Shown one piece after another: positions 16,198 through 24,871 of a stretch of DNA of 64,000 nt (its first letter is position 1; each line of letters opens with the position of its first letter). The DNA lies in contig NZ_JARADB010000004.1 of the NCBI RefSeq assembly GCF_028765165.1, positions 310,001 through 374,000 of the forward strand, read 5' to 3'. The stretch is from Paenibacillus sp. MAHUQ-63. GTDB taxonomy: Bacteria > Bacillota > Bacilli > Paenibacillales > NBRC-103111. A model generated the notes under the pieces. That model was given only the letters and a program-made list of their open reading frames with translations. It searched no databases and had not been told where the DNA came from. The position numbers and the translations under genes are program-made.

Positions 16198-16896
16198 ATG
16201 GCAGTTATCTCCATGAAACAGCTTTTAGAAGCTGGCGTACATTTCGGTCACCAAACACGTCGTTGGAACCCGAAAATGGACAAGTACATTTTCACAGAAA
16301 GAAACGGAATTTACATTATCGACTTGCAAAAAACGGTTAAAAAAGTTGAGGAAGCTTACAACTTCGTTAAATCCGTTTCTGAAGATAATGGTACAATCCT
16401 TTTCGTAGGAACGAAGAAGCAAGCTCAAGATTCCGTAGCTGAAGAAGCAGAACGTTGCGGAATGTACTTCATCAACCAACGTTGGTTGGGAGGTACGTTG
16501 ACTAACTTCCAAACAATCCAAAAACGTATCGATCGCTTGAAAACTCTTGAAAGATGGGAAGAGGACGGTACTTTCGAAGTTCTTCCTAAGAAAGAAGTTA
16601 TCATTCTCCGCAAAGAGAAAGAGCGTCTTGAGAAGTTCTTGGGCGGTATCAAAAACATGAAAACTCTGCCTAGCGCACTATTCATTATCGATCCACGCAA
16701 AGAGCGTATTGCTGTTGCAGAAGCTCGTAAATTGGGTATCCCAATCGTTGGTATCGTTGATACGAACTGTGATCCGGACGAAATCGACTACGTGATCCCA
16801 GGTAACGATGATGCGATCCGTGCCGTGAAATTGCTGACAGCCAAAATCGCTGACGCAGTTATCGAAGCACACCAAGGCGAGCAAACAACAGCTTAA
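16198..16896 (+). CDS. rpsB: 30S ribosomal protein S2
   Basis: S2 binds late to the 30S subunit near the platform/back and is needed for S1 recruitment in many bacteria. The 232 residues show the family signatures LLEAGVHFGHQTRRWNPKM and RWLGGTLTNF near residue 100, and PSALFIIDPRKE followed by the conserved GIVDTNCDPD. ATG 16198 is chosen because GGAGGG ends about 8 bases upstream. An in-frame TTG 6 bases earlier is too close to it. Codon use is biased as in highly expressed genes. Confidence 0.99.
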   Translation: MAVISMKQLLEAGVHFGHQTRRWNPKMDKYIFTERNGIYIIDLQKTVKKVEEAYNFVKSVSEDNGTILFVGTKKQAQDSVAEEAERCGMYFINQRWLGGTLTNFQTIQKRIDRLKTLERWEEDGTFEVLPKKEVIILRKEKERLEKFLGGIKNMKTLPSALFIIDPRKERIAVAEARKLGIPIVGIVDTNCDPDEIDYVIPGNDDAIRAVKLLTAKIADAVIEAHQGEQTTA

Positions 16897-16910
16897 TCAA
16901 TAAGAATGTG

Positions 16911-16956
16911 AAAAGGGTGGTTGGAAGGTGTAACAGCCTGTCACCACCCTTTTTTT
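16911..16956 (+). terminator. Terminator/attenuator between rpsB and tsf
   Basis: AAAAGGGTGGT pairs perfectly with ACCACCCTTTT (11 bp), with a 21-base loop, and runs into seven T. It lies between rpsB and tsf, which are usually cotranscribed, so it probably lowers tsf expression relative to rpsB through partial readthrough. Confidence 0.8.
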
Positions 16957-17006
16957 AAGAAATCAATGGCATTACATATTAAACCATTAACGGGAGGTTT
17001 CTTTCC

Positions 17007-17657
17007 ATGGCAGTAACAGCAGCACAAGTAAAAGAATTGCGTGAAAAAACAGGCGCAGGTATGTTGGATTGCAAAAAAGCGCTTGAAGAAGCAAACGGTG
17101 ATTTGACGAAAGCAGGAGAAATTCTGCGTGAGAAAGGTCTTTCCGCAGCTGCTAACAAAGCTGGCCGTATTGCTACAGAAGGAGCAGTTGAATCCTACAT
17201 CCACGCTGGCGGTAAAGTTGGCGTACTGGTTGAGATCAACTGTGAGACTGACTTCGTAGGTAAAACGGATCAATTCAAAGCTTTCTGCAGAGACATCGCC
17301 ATGCACATCGCGGCTGCAAGCCCAAGCTATGTACGTCGTGAAGAAGTACCTACAGAAGCGTTGGAGAAAGAGAAAGAAATTCTTCGCAACCAAGCTCTGA
17401 ACGAAGGCAAGCCTGAGAAAATCGTTGACAAAATGGTTGAAGGCCGTATTGGTAAATACTACGAAGAGTACTGCTTGATGGAGCAGCCATTCGTGAAAGA
17501 TCCAGACAAAACAATCGAGCAATTGTTGAACGAGAAAATCGCCACAATCGGCGAGAACATCTCTATCCGCCGCTTCGTACGTTTTGCTCTAGGTGAAGGC
17601 CTTGAGAAGAAACAAGAAAACTTCGCAGAAGAAGTTATGTCCCAAGTTAAACTATAA
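17007..17657 (+). CDS. tsf: Elongation factor Ts (short form)
   Basis: EF-Ts is the nucleotide exchange factor for EF-Tu. The N-terminal UBA-like domain (MAVTAAQVKELREKTGAGML) and the core signature VGVLVEINCETDFV are intact. At 216 residues it is clearly shorter than the roughly 290 of B. subtilis, because the second core subdomain is reduced. The reading frame is intact and ends naturally with EEVMSQVKL, so this is a compact form rather than a truncation. The ATG has GGGAGG upstream. Confidence 0.98.
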   Translation: MAVTAAQVKELREKTGAGMLDCKKALEEANGDLTKAGEILREKGLSAAANKAGRIATEGAVESYIHAGGKVGVLVEINCETDFVGKTDQFKAFCRDIAMHIAAASPSYVRREEVPTEALEKEKEILRNQALNEGKPEKIVDKMVEGRIGKYYEEYCLMEQPFVKDPDKTIEQLLNEKIATIGENISIRRFVRFALGEGLEKKQENFAEEVMSQVKL

Positions 17658-17670
17658 TAGCTATATCAAA

Positions 17671-17701
17671 AAGATGGAACACTTGGTGTTCCTTCTTTTT
17701 T
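17671..17701 (+). terminator. Rho-independent terminator after tsf
   Basis: GGAACAC (17676-17682) pairs with GTGTTCC (17686-17692) around a 3-base loop, and flanking AAGA/TCTT extends the stem past one mismatch. A run of six T follows. It separates tsf from pyrH. Confidence 0.75.
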
Positions 17702-17745
17702 AGCCCATAAGTTTTGTTCATGCATGGAAACGGAGGTCTTACAAG

Positions 17746-18471
17746 TTGGGTCAACCTTATTATAAACGTATAGTGCTAAAATTGAGCGGCGAAGCTTTGG
17801 CGGGACAGCAAGGTTACGGCATTGATTCCGAGGTGATTACCTCCATCGCCCAACAAGTGAAAGATGTTGTTGAACTGAATGTCGAAGTTGCGATTGTCGT
17901 CGGCGGCGGTAACATTTGGCGGGGGATTGCCGGCAGTGAGAAGGGCATGGATCGTGCGACAGCCGATTACATGGGCATGCTTGCAACCGTAATGAATTCG
18001 CTGGCTCTTCAGGATGCATTGGAAAACATCGATGTGCCTACAAGAGTACAGTCCTCCATCACGATGCAGCAAGTGGCCGAGCCTTACATTCGTCGTAAAG
18101 CAATTCGCCACCTGGAGAAGGGGCGTGTCGTTATTTTCGCGGCAGGCACAGGCAACCCGTACTTCTCTACGGATACGACGGCTGCTCTAAGAGCGGCTGA
18201 AATTGAAGCGGAAGTTATTCTTATGGCCAAAAACAAAGTGGATGGCGTGTACTCCGCTGACCCGTACAAAGATCCAACAGCAAAGAAATTCGAAACGTTG
18301 ACCTATATGGAAGTCATCAGCAACAATCTTGGTGTCATGGATTCCACCGCTTCTTCCCTCTGTATGGATAACAACATCCCGTTAGTGGTGTTCAACATTA
18401 CGGAAAAAGGGAATATTAAACGCGTGGTCCTTGGCGAGAAAATCGGGACTACAGTTAAAGGGAGTGTCTAA
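17746..18471 (+). CDS. pyrH: UMP kinase
   Basis: PyrH phosphorylates UMP to UDP, a committed step for UTP and CTP supply, as an allosteric hexamer of the amino-acid-kinase fold. The 241 residues contain KLSGEALAG at the start, VVGGGNIWRG in the nucleotide region, and MAKNKVDGVYSADP, all typical. The start is a TTG with CGGAGGT 8 bases upstream; no ATG fits. It is followed after 3 bases by frr, as in many bacteria. Confidence 0.98.
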   Translation: MGQPYYKRIVLKLSGEALAGQQGYGIDSEVITSIAQQVKDVVELNVEVAIVVGGGNIWRGIAGSEKGMDRATADYMGMLATVMNSLALQDALENIDVPTRVQSSITMQQVAEPYIRRKAIRHLEKGRVVIFAAGTGNPYFSTDTTAALRAAEIEAEVILMAKNKVDGVYSADPYKDPTAKKFETLTYMEVISNNLGVMDSTASSLCMDNNIPLVVFNITEKGNIKRVVLGEKIGTTVKGSV

Positions 18472-18474
18472 ACG

Positions 18475-19029
18475 ATGCCGCAAACCGTGAAAAAGAATGC
18501 AGAAGACCGTATGGATAAAGCGATTGGCGCACTGAAAAGAGATTTGACATCTCTTCGTGCAGGGCGTGCTACACCGTCTTTGCTAGATCGTATTCAAGTG
18601 GAGTATTATGGAGCAATGACGCCTGTGAATCAATTGGCTAATTTAACGACGCCGGATTCCAGAACTTTGCTTATTCAACCGTGGGATAAAAGCTCCATGT
18701 CCGCTATCGAGAAAGCGATTATGAAGTCCGACTTGGGATTGACGCCGTCCAACGATGGTTCCGTCATCCGTATTGTCATCCCGGCTTTGACGGAAGAACG
18801 CCGTATGGAGCTCGTGAAAATGACAAAAAAATTCGGCGAAGAAGCGAAGGTTGCCATCCGTAACATTCGCCGCGATGCCAATGATGACATTAAAAAGCTG
18901 GAAAAAGCAGGAATCTCCGAAGACGAGTCCCGCAAACATCAAGAAGATATCCAGAAGTTTACGGACAAGTTCGTAGCTGAAGTTGAGAAAGTTTTGGCTG
19001 CAAAAGAAAAAGAAATCATGGATGTATAA
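18475..19029 (+). CDS. frr: Ribosome recycling factor
   Basis: RRF, with EF-G, splits post-termination ribosomes. The 184 residues have the expected two-domain layout: long helices at the ends and a small beta domain in the middle. Signatures include LRAGRATPSLLDRIQVEYYG and, later, NIRRDANDDIKKLEK. The ATG lies 3 bases after pyrH, with GGGAG in the pyrH end as ribosome site, so the pair is coupled. Confidence 0.99.
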   Translation: MPQTVKKNAEDRMDKAIGALKRDLTSLRAGRATPSLLDRIQVEYYGAMTPVNQLANLTTPDSRTLLIQPWDKSSMSAIEKAIMKSDLGLTPSNDGSVIRIVIPALTEERRMELVKMTKKFGEEAKVAIRNIRRDANDDIKKLEKAGISEDESRKHQEDIQKFTDKFVAEVEKVLAAKEKEIMDV

Positions 19030-19039
19030 GATAGATATG

Positions 19040-19065
19040 CCCCCGGGTAGTCGCTGGGGGTTTTT
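19040..19065 (+). terminator. Likely terminator after frr
   Basis: CCCCC (19040-19044) pairs with GGGGG (19056-19060) and is followed by five T. The stem is short but GC-only, and it lies 10 bases after the frr stop. Confidence 0.6.
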
Positions 19066-19093
19066 CATCTTTCCCTAGTTGGGAGGAACAACA

Positions 19094-19867
19094 GTGCTCA
19101 AGCTATTAAGGCAATGGTTTGGAAAGAACAATCAGCCGGTTTCTGCAGCTAGGCCCGAAATAGAATTAGACAAGGTACCGGCGCACGTCGCCATTATTAT
19201 GGACGGGAACGGACGCTGGGCCAAGCAAAGAGGCTTGCCTCGCGTAGCCGGTCACCATTCCGGCATGAAGAACGTCAAGAAAATTACGATGGCCGCGAAT
19301 GAGATCGGTGTTAAAGTGTTGACGATGTATGCTTTTTCTACGGAAAATTGGAAGAGACCGAAGGAAGAAGTCGATTTCCTCATGAAACTTCCGCAAGAGT
19401 TTTTTCCGTTGGAGATCGAGGAGCTCATCCAGAACAATGTCCGGATTCGTATGACCGGATGGAGAGAAGGGCTGCCGGAACACACGCTTAGTGCGATTGA
19501 AGGCGCGATCGAACGGACTAGAAACAATACGGGACTCATTCTGAACTTTGCTCTTAATTATGGCGGCCGTAAAGAGATGATTGCCGGCGTTCAAGAGATG
19601 ATACGGGATGTCCAAAGCGGCAAGCTGCAGCCGGAGGAACTGGATGAATCGCGATTCTCCACGTATATGCTTACATCCGATTTGCCGGACCCTGACTTAT
19701 TGATACGCACTAGCGGTGAATTGAGGCTCAGCAATTTCCTGCTATGGCAATTAGCTTATTCGGAACTGTGGTTTACGGAGGCTTACTGGCCGGAGTTTAC
19801 GGAATCATTATTTTTGCAGGCTATCGCCGAGTACCAACGCCGCGGGAGACGATACGGAGGCCTTTAA
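19094..19867 (+). CDS. uppS: Undecaprenyl diphosphate synthase
   Basis: UppS makes the C55 lipid carrier for peptidoglycan and teichoic acids by cis-adding isopentenyl units to farnesyl diphosphate. IIMDGNGRWAKQRG contains the diphosphate-binding aspartate (D37), and FSTENWKRP and the late DLLIRTSGE/SNFLLWQ motifs are complete. I chose GTG 19094: GGGAGGA ends 6 bases upstream, giving 257 residues. An earlier TTG at 19079 would precede the ribosome site. Confidence 0.98.
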   Translation: MLKLLRQWFGKNNQPVSAARPEIELDKVPAHVAIIMDGNGRWAKQRGLPRVAGHHSGMKNVKKITMAANEIGVKVLTMYAFSTENWKRPKEEVDFLMKLPQEFFPLEIEELIQNNVRIRMTGWREGLPEHTLSAIEGAIERTRNNTGLILNFALNYGGRKEMIAGVQEMIRDVQSGKLQPEELDESRFSTYMLTSDLPDPDLLIRTSGELRLSNFLLWQLAYSELWFTEAYWPEFTESLFLQAIAEYQRRGRRYGGL

Positions 19868-19945
19868 GTTCATTAGCTTGTCTCCCGATGCAAGATGGCG
19901 GGCTATCGCCGCCTGACCGAAGTCGGTCATTTAGGAGGATTCAAC

Positions 19946-20740
19946 TTGAAACAAAGAATTATCACAGGGGTCATTGCTGCAGCTGTTTTCATTACTTTAT
20001 TGGTATTAGGCGGCTACTGGTATGCGGGGTTGATCGTGTTAGTGTCCATACTGGGTTACCGTGAATATCTGCAGATGAATGACTTTATGAAGCACAAAGG
20101 AACAAGCGCTGTCGGACTCATTGCGTTATTGTACCTTACCATACCGTGGGAGTTTGTTGGCATCTCCCTGCCGGTTTCTTCTACCGCGATGATCTGGTTG
20201 GCGATGTTCGTCCTTCTGTTCATTACGGTCGCTTCGAAAAATAAAATCACGATCGATCAGGTGTCCGTCATCTTATTAGGAGTCATCTACATTGCTTTCG
20301 GCTTCTATTATATGATTACGGCGCGTCTGGCGGAGCATGGGTTGTTCTGGTCCATCCTTATATTCGTATGCATATGGGCGTCCGATTCAGGGGCGTATTT
20401 CGTCGGTTCGAAGCTGGGCAAGCATCCGCTGTGGCCGACCATCTCCCCGAAGAAGTCCATCGAGGGGGCCATAGGCGGCGTGATCATTTCCATGATCGCA
20501 GCTATCTGTTTCGCTCTATATGCACCGGACTTGCTCGGTTTGGGCAAAGCATTGGCACTCGGCTTCATCATTGCAGTCGTCGGTCAAGTCGGAGATTTGA
20601 TTCAATCGGCCTATAAACGTGTGAAAGGCATTAAAGATACGGGAACATTGCTTCCGGGCCACGGCGGCGTTCTCGACCGCATGGACAGCTGGCTAATCGT
20701 CTTTCCTTTTATATATTGGATCGGGATTCTTCCTATATAA
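19946..20740 (+). CDS. cdsA: Phosphatidate cytidylyltransferase
   Basis: CdsA makes CDP-diacylglycerol from phosphatidic acid and CTP in the membrane, the branch point for phosphatidylglycerol (compare pgsA at 63644). The 264 residues are very hydrophobic with about seven helices. They end with the CDS signature, KGIKDTGTLLPGHGGVLDRMD, spanning the conserved S/K-D-x3-PGHGG-x-LDR-D pattern. TTG 19946 is chosen because TTAGGAGG lies 7-8 bases upstream. The in-frame ATG at 19895 has no ribosome site and would put two hairpins inside the coding region. Confidence 0.95.
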   Translation: MKQRIITGVIAAAVFITLLVLGGYWYAGLIVLVSILGYREYLQMNDFMKHKGTSAVGLIALLYLTIPWEFVGISLPVSSTAMIWLAMFVLLFITVASKNKITIDQVSVILLGVIYIAFGFYYMITARLAEHGLFWSILIFVCIWASDSGAYFVGSKLGKHPLWPTISPKKSIEGAIGGVIISMIAAICFALYAPDLLGLGKALALGFIIAVVGQVGDLIQSAYKRVKGIKDTGTLLPGHGGVLDRMDSWLIVFPFIYWIGILPI

Positions 20741-20764
20741 CACGAAAGGTGAGGTGATTTGGAG

Positions 20765-21910
20765 ATGAAAAAAATTGCCATTCTGGGTTCAACGGGCTCG
20801 ATCGGTACGCAGACGTTGGACATCGTGCAGCACAACACGGAGAAATTCCAGGTTGAAGCCATTTCAGGCGGATACAATACGAAGCTGCTGATCGAGCAAG
20901 TGAAGCAGTTTCGGCCGAAGCTAGTTTCGGTGGCGACGAAAGAATTGGCGGACGAGGTTGCAAGCTGCGTTCCGGCTCAAACCACGGTGCTGCATGGCGA
21001 ACAAGGCTTATTGGAAGTCGCGGCTTCCACAGACGCTGATTTGCTTGTAACCGCTTTGGTTGGCAGTCAAGGTCTTAAGCCTACGATGGCAGCAATCGCC
21101 GCCGGTAAGCATATCGGTCTTGCCAATAAAGAAACACTTGTTAGCGCCGGGCACATCGTGACAAGCGCCGTTCGCAGCAAAGGCGTTGATCTGCTTCCGA
21201 TCGACAGCGAGCATTCGGCGATTTACCAATGCTTGAACGGTGAGAACCGCTCGCAAATCGCGAAAATCACGCTGACGGCGTCCGGAGGTTCGTTCCGGGA
21301 CCGCACGCGTCAGGAGCTCGAGGGCGTTACGGTCGAACAAGCGCTGCAGCATCCGAACTGGTCGATGGGCGCGAAGATTACGATCGATTCCGCAACGATG
21401 GTGAACAAAGGACTGGAAGTGATCGAAGCCCATTGGTTGTTCGATCTTTCCTACGATCAAATCGACGTCATCATTCATCCGGAAAGTGTCATTCATTCTT
21501 ATGTAGAATTCATGGACAACAGTATTATTGCGCAGTTGGGCAACCCCGATATGCGTGTGCCCATCCAATACGCATTAACGTTCCCGGACCGGTATCCAAC
21601 GCCGACGAAACGTCTCAATCTGGCTGAAGCCGGCAGGCTGAATTTCCGCGAGATGGATTATGAGCGATACCCGTGCATGCGGATGGCGTTCGAGAGCGGC
21701 CGACAGGGCGGAACGACACCGACGGTGTATAACGCCGCTAATGAAGTCGCCGTCGCCCGTTTTCTCAAAGGCGAGATCACGTTTCTGCAAATTGAGCAGG
21801 TTATCGAAGCCGCGCTGCAGCAGCATGAAAGTTTCGCCAATCCTGAACTCGAATTAATTCATGAGCAGGATCAGTGGGCTAGAGCTTTCGCTCAGTCCAT
21901 CCGGTTTTAA
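20765..21910 (+). CDS. dxr: 1-deoxy-D-xylulose 5-phosphate reductoisomerase
   Basis: Dxr (IspC) makes 2-C-methyl-erythritol 4-phosphate with NADPH, the second step of the non-mevalonate isoprenoid route that feeds UppS. The NADPH loop GSTGSIGTQTLDIV is at the start. The metal and substrate residues lie in LLPIDSEHSAIYQCL and MGAKITIDSATMVNKGLEVIE. 381 residues is the normal length. ATG 20765 has AGGTGA at good spacing. TTG 20759, 6 bases earlier, is a weaker alternative. Confidence 0.97.
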   Translation: MKKIAILGSTGSIGTQTLDIVQHNTEKFQVEAISGGYNTKLLIEQVKQFRPKLVSVATKELADEVASCVPAQTTVLHGEQGLLEVAASTDADLLVTALVGSQGLKPTMAAIAAGKHIGLANKETLVSAGHIVTSAVRSKGVDLLPIDSEHSAIYQCLNGENRSQIAKITLTASGGSFRDRTRQELEGVTVEQALQHPNWSMGAKITIDSATMVNKGLEVIEAHWLFDLSYDQIDVIIHPESVIHSYVEFMDNSIIAQLGNPDMRVPIQYALTFPDRYPTPTKRLNLAEAGRLNFREMDYERYPCMRMAFESGRQGGTTPTVYNAANEVAVARFLKGEITFLQIEQVIEAALQQHESFANPELELIHEQDQWARAFAQSIRF

Positions 21911-21914
21911 GGAG

Positions 21915-21951
21915 AAGAGCTTAAGTCAGCAGGTTGGCTCGGCTCTTTTTT
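21915..21951 (+). terminator. Rho-independent terminator after dxr
   Basis: AAGAGC (21915-21920) pairs with GCTCTT (21942-21947), followed by a T-run to 21951. It lies 4 bases after dxr, and a promoter-like sequence for rseP follows. Confidence 0.65.
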
Positions 21952-22015
21952 ACTCTGACGGCAGGTAAGTCTAATTCAATCTCCCGGCTCGTATACTGTG
22001 CATAAAAGGGCTAGC

Positions 22016-22045
22016 TTGTATTCAGCGGTTCAAAAATGGTAATCT
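22016..22045 (+). promoter_or_regulatory. Possible sigma-A promoter for rseP
   Basis: TTGTAT and TAATCT are separated by 18 bases, about 35 bases upstream of the rseP start and downstream of the dxr terminator. Both boxes are imperfect. Confidence 0.45.
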
Positions 22046-22079
22046 AAGAACATGCTGTCCATGAAGGAGGAAATACGAC

Positions 22080-23339
22080 TTGTCAGCCATAGAAGTGGGA
22101 TTGAAGGTTATTCTGTTGTTTTTCGTTCTTGTTACGATTCATGAATGGGGTCATTTTTACTTTGCCAAAAGGGCAGGTATTTTAGTTAGAGAATTTGCCA
22201 TCGGCTTCGGACCCAAGATTTTCTCATATAAAAAAGGGGAGACACGGTATACGCTGCGCATTCTGCCCATCGGCGGGTTCGTTCGCATGGCCGGAGAAGA
22301 CCCCGAAATCGTACAGGTGAATCCTGGACAAACCGTTGCCATCAAACTGAACAAGGATAATAAAGTGTCTTCGTTATTTCTCGATCAATTGGATCGACGC
22401 TCCAACGTCATTCAAGGCGTGGTAGAACATATCGATATGGAGAGAACGCTTCAGGTCACACTCGATGTCGATGGCGAAAGAGTGAGCTATCCGATTGACC
22501 CTCAAGCGATGATGGTCACGAAGGGGACCGAGACGCAAATCGCGCCTTATGACCGCCAATTCGGATCCAAAACCGTGGGACAACGCGCGCTTGCCATCGT
22601 CATGGGACCGGTGATGAACTTCGTTCTGGCGATTGTGCTGTTCTTGATCGTCGTCATCATGTCCGGCGTCTTCACGAATGTGAAGCTGGACTCTGTCCTT
22701 GCCGGCAAAGCAGGCGAGAAGGCAGGCCTTCAAAAAGGCGATATCGTGATGTCCATCGACAATCAGCCGATCGGCGCCGATCGCGAGAAGCTGGTCACGA
22801 CGATTCAAGCTTCGGCCGGCCAGCCGATGACGTGGGTCGTTGACCGTTCGGGGAATCCGTTAACTTTACAGGTTACCCCCGAAATGGAAGATGGCTCCGG
22901 CAAGCTGGGGATCGTGATTTCCGGCGACCGCAGAAGCGCTACCTTCCGCGAAGTGATTAGCGGTACCTATGAGAGCGTTGTAGGAACGACGATCGGTATC
23001 GTTACGAGTTTCCAGAAGCTCATCATGCTGCAATTTAAGCTTGATGATTTAGGCGGACCTATTCGAACCGCTCAAGTATCTGCCCAATTCGCGCAAATGG
23101 GAATTACCGTATTTCTCTCTTGGACCGCGACGTTAAGCTTATACTTAGGCATTTTCAATTTGTTGCCGATACCGGCATTGGACGGCAGCCGTCTTCTCTT
23201 TATGGGATTGGAAGCGCTCCGGGGCAAGCCGATCGATCCGAACCGCGAAAGCATGGTTCATTTCGTTGGGTTTGCGCTGCTCATGCTGCTTATGGTGGCC
23301 GTCACGTACAACGACATTTTACGCTTGATTAAGGGCTAA
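22080..23339 (+). CDS. rseP: RseP/RasP site-2 intramembrane metalloprotease
   Basis: A site-2 protease that cleaves membrane-embedded substrates such as anti-sigma factors (RsiW in B. subtilis) and signal peptide remnants. The zinc motif HEWGH is at residues 21-25 in the first helix. A PDZ domain lies at about residues 195-280, and the third zinc ligand is D368 in PALDGSRLLF. The start is a TTG with AAGGAGG upstream. Length 419 residues, as usual. Its place between dxr and proS is conserved in Firmicutes. Confidence 0.97.
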   Translation: MSAIEVGLKVILLFFVLVTIHEWGHFYFAKRAGILVREFAIGFGPKIFSYKKGETRYTLRILPIGGFVRMAGEDPEIVQVNPGQTVAIKLNKDNKVSSLFLDQLDRRSNVIQGVVEHIDMERTLQVTLDVDGERVSYPIDPQAMMVTKGTETQIAPYDRQFGSKTVGQRALAIVMGPVMNFVLAIVLFLIVVIMSGVFTNVKLDSVLAGKAGEKAGLQKGDIVMSIDNQPIGADREKLVTTIQASAGQPMTWVVDRSGNPLTLQVTPEMEDGSGKLGIVISGDRRSATFREVISGTYESVVGTTIGIVTSFQKLIMLQFKLDDLGGPIRTAQVSAQFAQMGITVFLSWTATLSLYLGIFNLLPIPALDGSRLLFMGLEALRGKPIDPNRESMVHFVGFALLMLLMVAVTYNDILRLIKG

Positions 23340-23354
23340 GATCTGGGAGGGTTT

Positions 23355-24803
23355 ATGTCAAACGATAAGCAGTTTGTGAAAGAGATTACACCGCAGGGAG
23401 AGGATTTCTCCCGCTGGTACATAGATGTAATTAAGAAAGCGGATCTCATGAGCTATTCACCGGTCCGCGGCTGTATCGTGTTCAAGCCTGACGGCTATGA
23501 AATCTGGGAGAATATTCAACGCGAGCTGGATCGTAAGTTCAAAGATACCGGCCACCGCAACGCTTACTTCCCGCTGTTCATCCCCGAGAGCTTCTTCCAG
23601 AAGGAGAAAGAGCACGTAGAGGGCTTCAATCCGGAGCTGCCATGGGTTACCGAGGCTGGCGGCGAGAAGCTGGAGGAGCGCTTGGCGATCCGTCCGACAT
23701 CCGAGACGATGATCGGTCACATGTACGCCGAATGGATTAATTCCTACCGGGATCTGCCGCTCTTGATCAATCAATGGGCGAACGTTGTGCGCTGGGAGAA
23801 GCGGACGCTGCCGTTCCTTCGCACGACGGAATTCCTGTGGCAGGAAGGACATACGGCTCACGAAGATGAGCAGGATGCCCGCCGTGAAACGATGCAGATG
23901 CTCGAAGTGTACCGCGAATTCGCCGAAGATTTCTTGGCCATTCCGGTAATCGTCGGCCAGAAGACGCCTTCCGAGAAATTTGCAGGGGCTATCGACACGT
24001 TCTCCATCGAAGCGATGATGAAGGACGGCAAAGCCGTACAAGCAGGAACTTCCCACTATTTGGGGACCAACTTCGCAGTTGCGTTCGACATCAAATTTCT
24101 GGACCGCGATAACCAGCATCAATTCGCCCATACGACTTCTTGGGGCGTAAGTACACGCCTGATCGGCGCGCTGATCATGGTTCACGGCGATGACCGCGGT
24201 CTGGCACTGCCGCCGAAGGTTGCTCCTACGCAGGTCATTATGATTCCGATCGGGCCGCCGAAAACGAGAGAGCAAGTGATCGCTCGCGTGGACGAGCTTT
24301 ATGCCGAATTGAAGAAAGCCGGTGTTCGCGTCAAAGTGGACGATCGTGCCGATCAAAGCCCGGGTTGGAAATTCAACGAATACGAGATGCGCGGCGTACC
24401 GATTCGTGTTGAGCTGGGGCCTCGTGACATGGAGAACGGCCAGGTTGTGCTTGTTTCCCGTGTTACCGGAGACAAGAGAATCGTGCAACAAGCGAACTTT
24501 GTCGAAGAAGTTCAAAATTTACTTGCTGAGATTCATCAGCAGATGTATGATAAAGCGAAGCAGTTCCGCGACGAGCATTACATCGCCGTTGATTCCATTG
24601 ATGAGTTCAAAACATTCCTGGAAACCAAACGCGGCTTTGCACTTGCCGGATGGTGCGGATCGAACGCTTGCGAGGAGCAAGTGAAGCAAGAGACGGGGGC
24701 AACAAGCCGTAATATTCCGTTCGAACCAACAGAAACGAAGTCGACATGTCTGGTTTGCGGCGACGCTGCCAAGCATACGGTTGTTTTTGGCCGGAGCTAT
24801 TAA
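23355..24803 (+). CDS. proS: Prolyl-tRNA synthetase, archaeal/eukaryotic type
   Basis: A class II synthetase charging tRNA(Pro). At 482 residues it is much shorter than the roughly 565-residue bacterial type, and it has no inserted editing domain between motifs 2 and 3. After the anticodon domain it carries a C-terminal zinc-like domain with C434, C439, C465 and C468 (CxxxxC and CxxC) and ends in an aromatic residue, FGRSY. These are hallmarks of the archaeal/eukaryotic ProRS class. Motif RPTSETMIGH is present. The ATG has GGGAGGG upstream. It occupies the proS slot before polC. Confidence 0.97.
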   Translation: MSNDKQFVKEITPQGEDFSRWYIDVIKKADLMSYSPVRGCIVFKPDGYEIWENIQRELDRKFKDTGHRNAYFPLFIPESFFQKEKEHVEGFNPELPWVTEAGGEKLEERLAIRPTSETMIGHMYAEWINSYRDLPLLINQWANVVRWEKRTLPFLRTTEFLWQEGHTAHEDEQDARRETMQMLEVYREFAEDFLAIPVIVGQKTPSEKFAGAIDTFSIEAMMKDGKAVQAGTSHYLGTNFAVAFDIKFLDRDNQHQFAHTTSWGVSTRLIGALIMVHGDDRGLALPPKVAPTQVIMIPIGPPKTREQVIARVDELYAELKKAGVRVKVDDRADQSPGWKFNEYEMRGVPIRVELGPRDMENGQVVLVSRVTGDKRIVQQANFVEEVQNLLAEIHQQMYDKAKQFRDEHYIAVDSIDEFKTFLETKRGFALAGWCGSNACEEQVKQETGATSRNIPFEPTETKSTCLVCGDAAKHTVVFGRSY

Positions 24804-24813
24804 TTACAATCCT

Positions 24814-24858
24814 AAGGGCACATGGAGGCAAGTTTTCCATTGCCCTTCGTATTTTTTT
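24814..24858 (+). terminator. Possible terminator between proS and polC
   Basis: AAGGGCA (24814-24820) pairs with TGCCCTT (24841-24847). An inner TGGA/TCCA pairing extends the stem, and a run of seven T starts 4 bases after it. It stands only 14 bases before polC, so it may act as a partial attenuator. Confidence 0.55.
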
Positions 24859-24871
24859 GGGGAGGCTGTTC

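Noticed and set aside
23457..24515. 352-codon minus-strand frame opposite proS
   Set aside because: Antisense shadow produced by codon bias in proS; no protein features.
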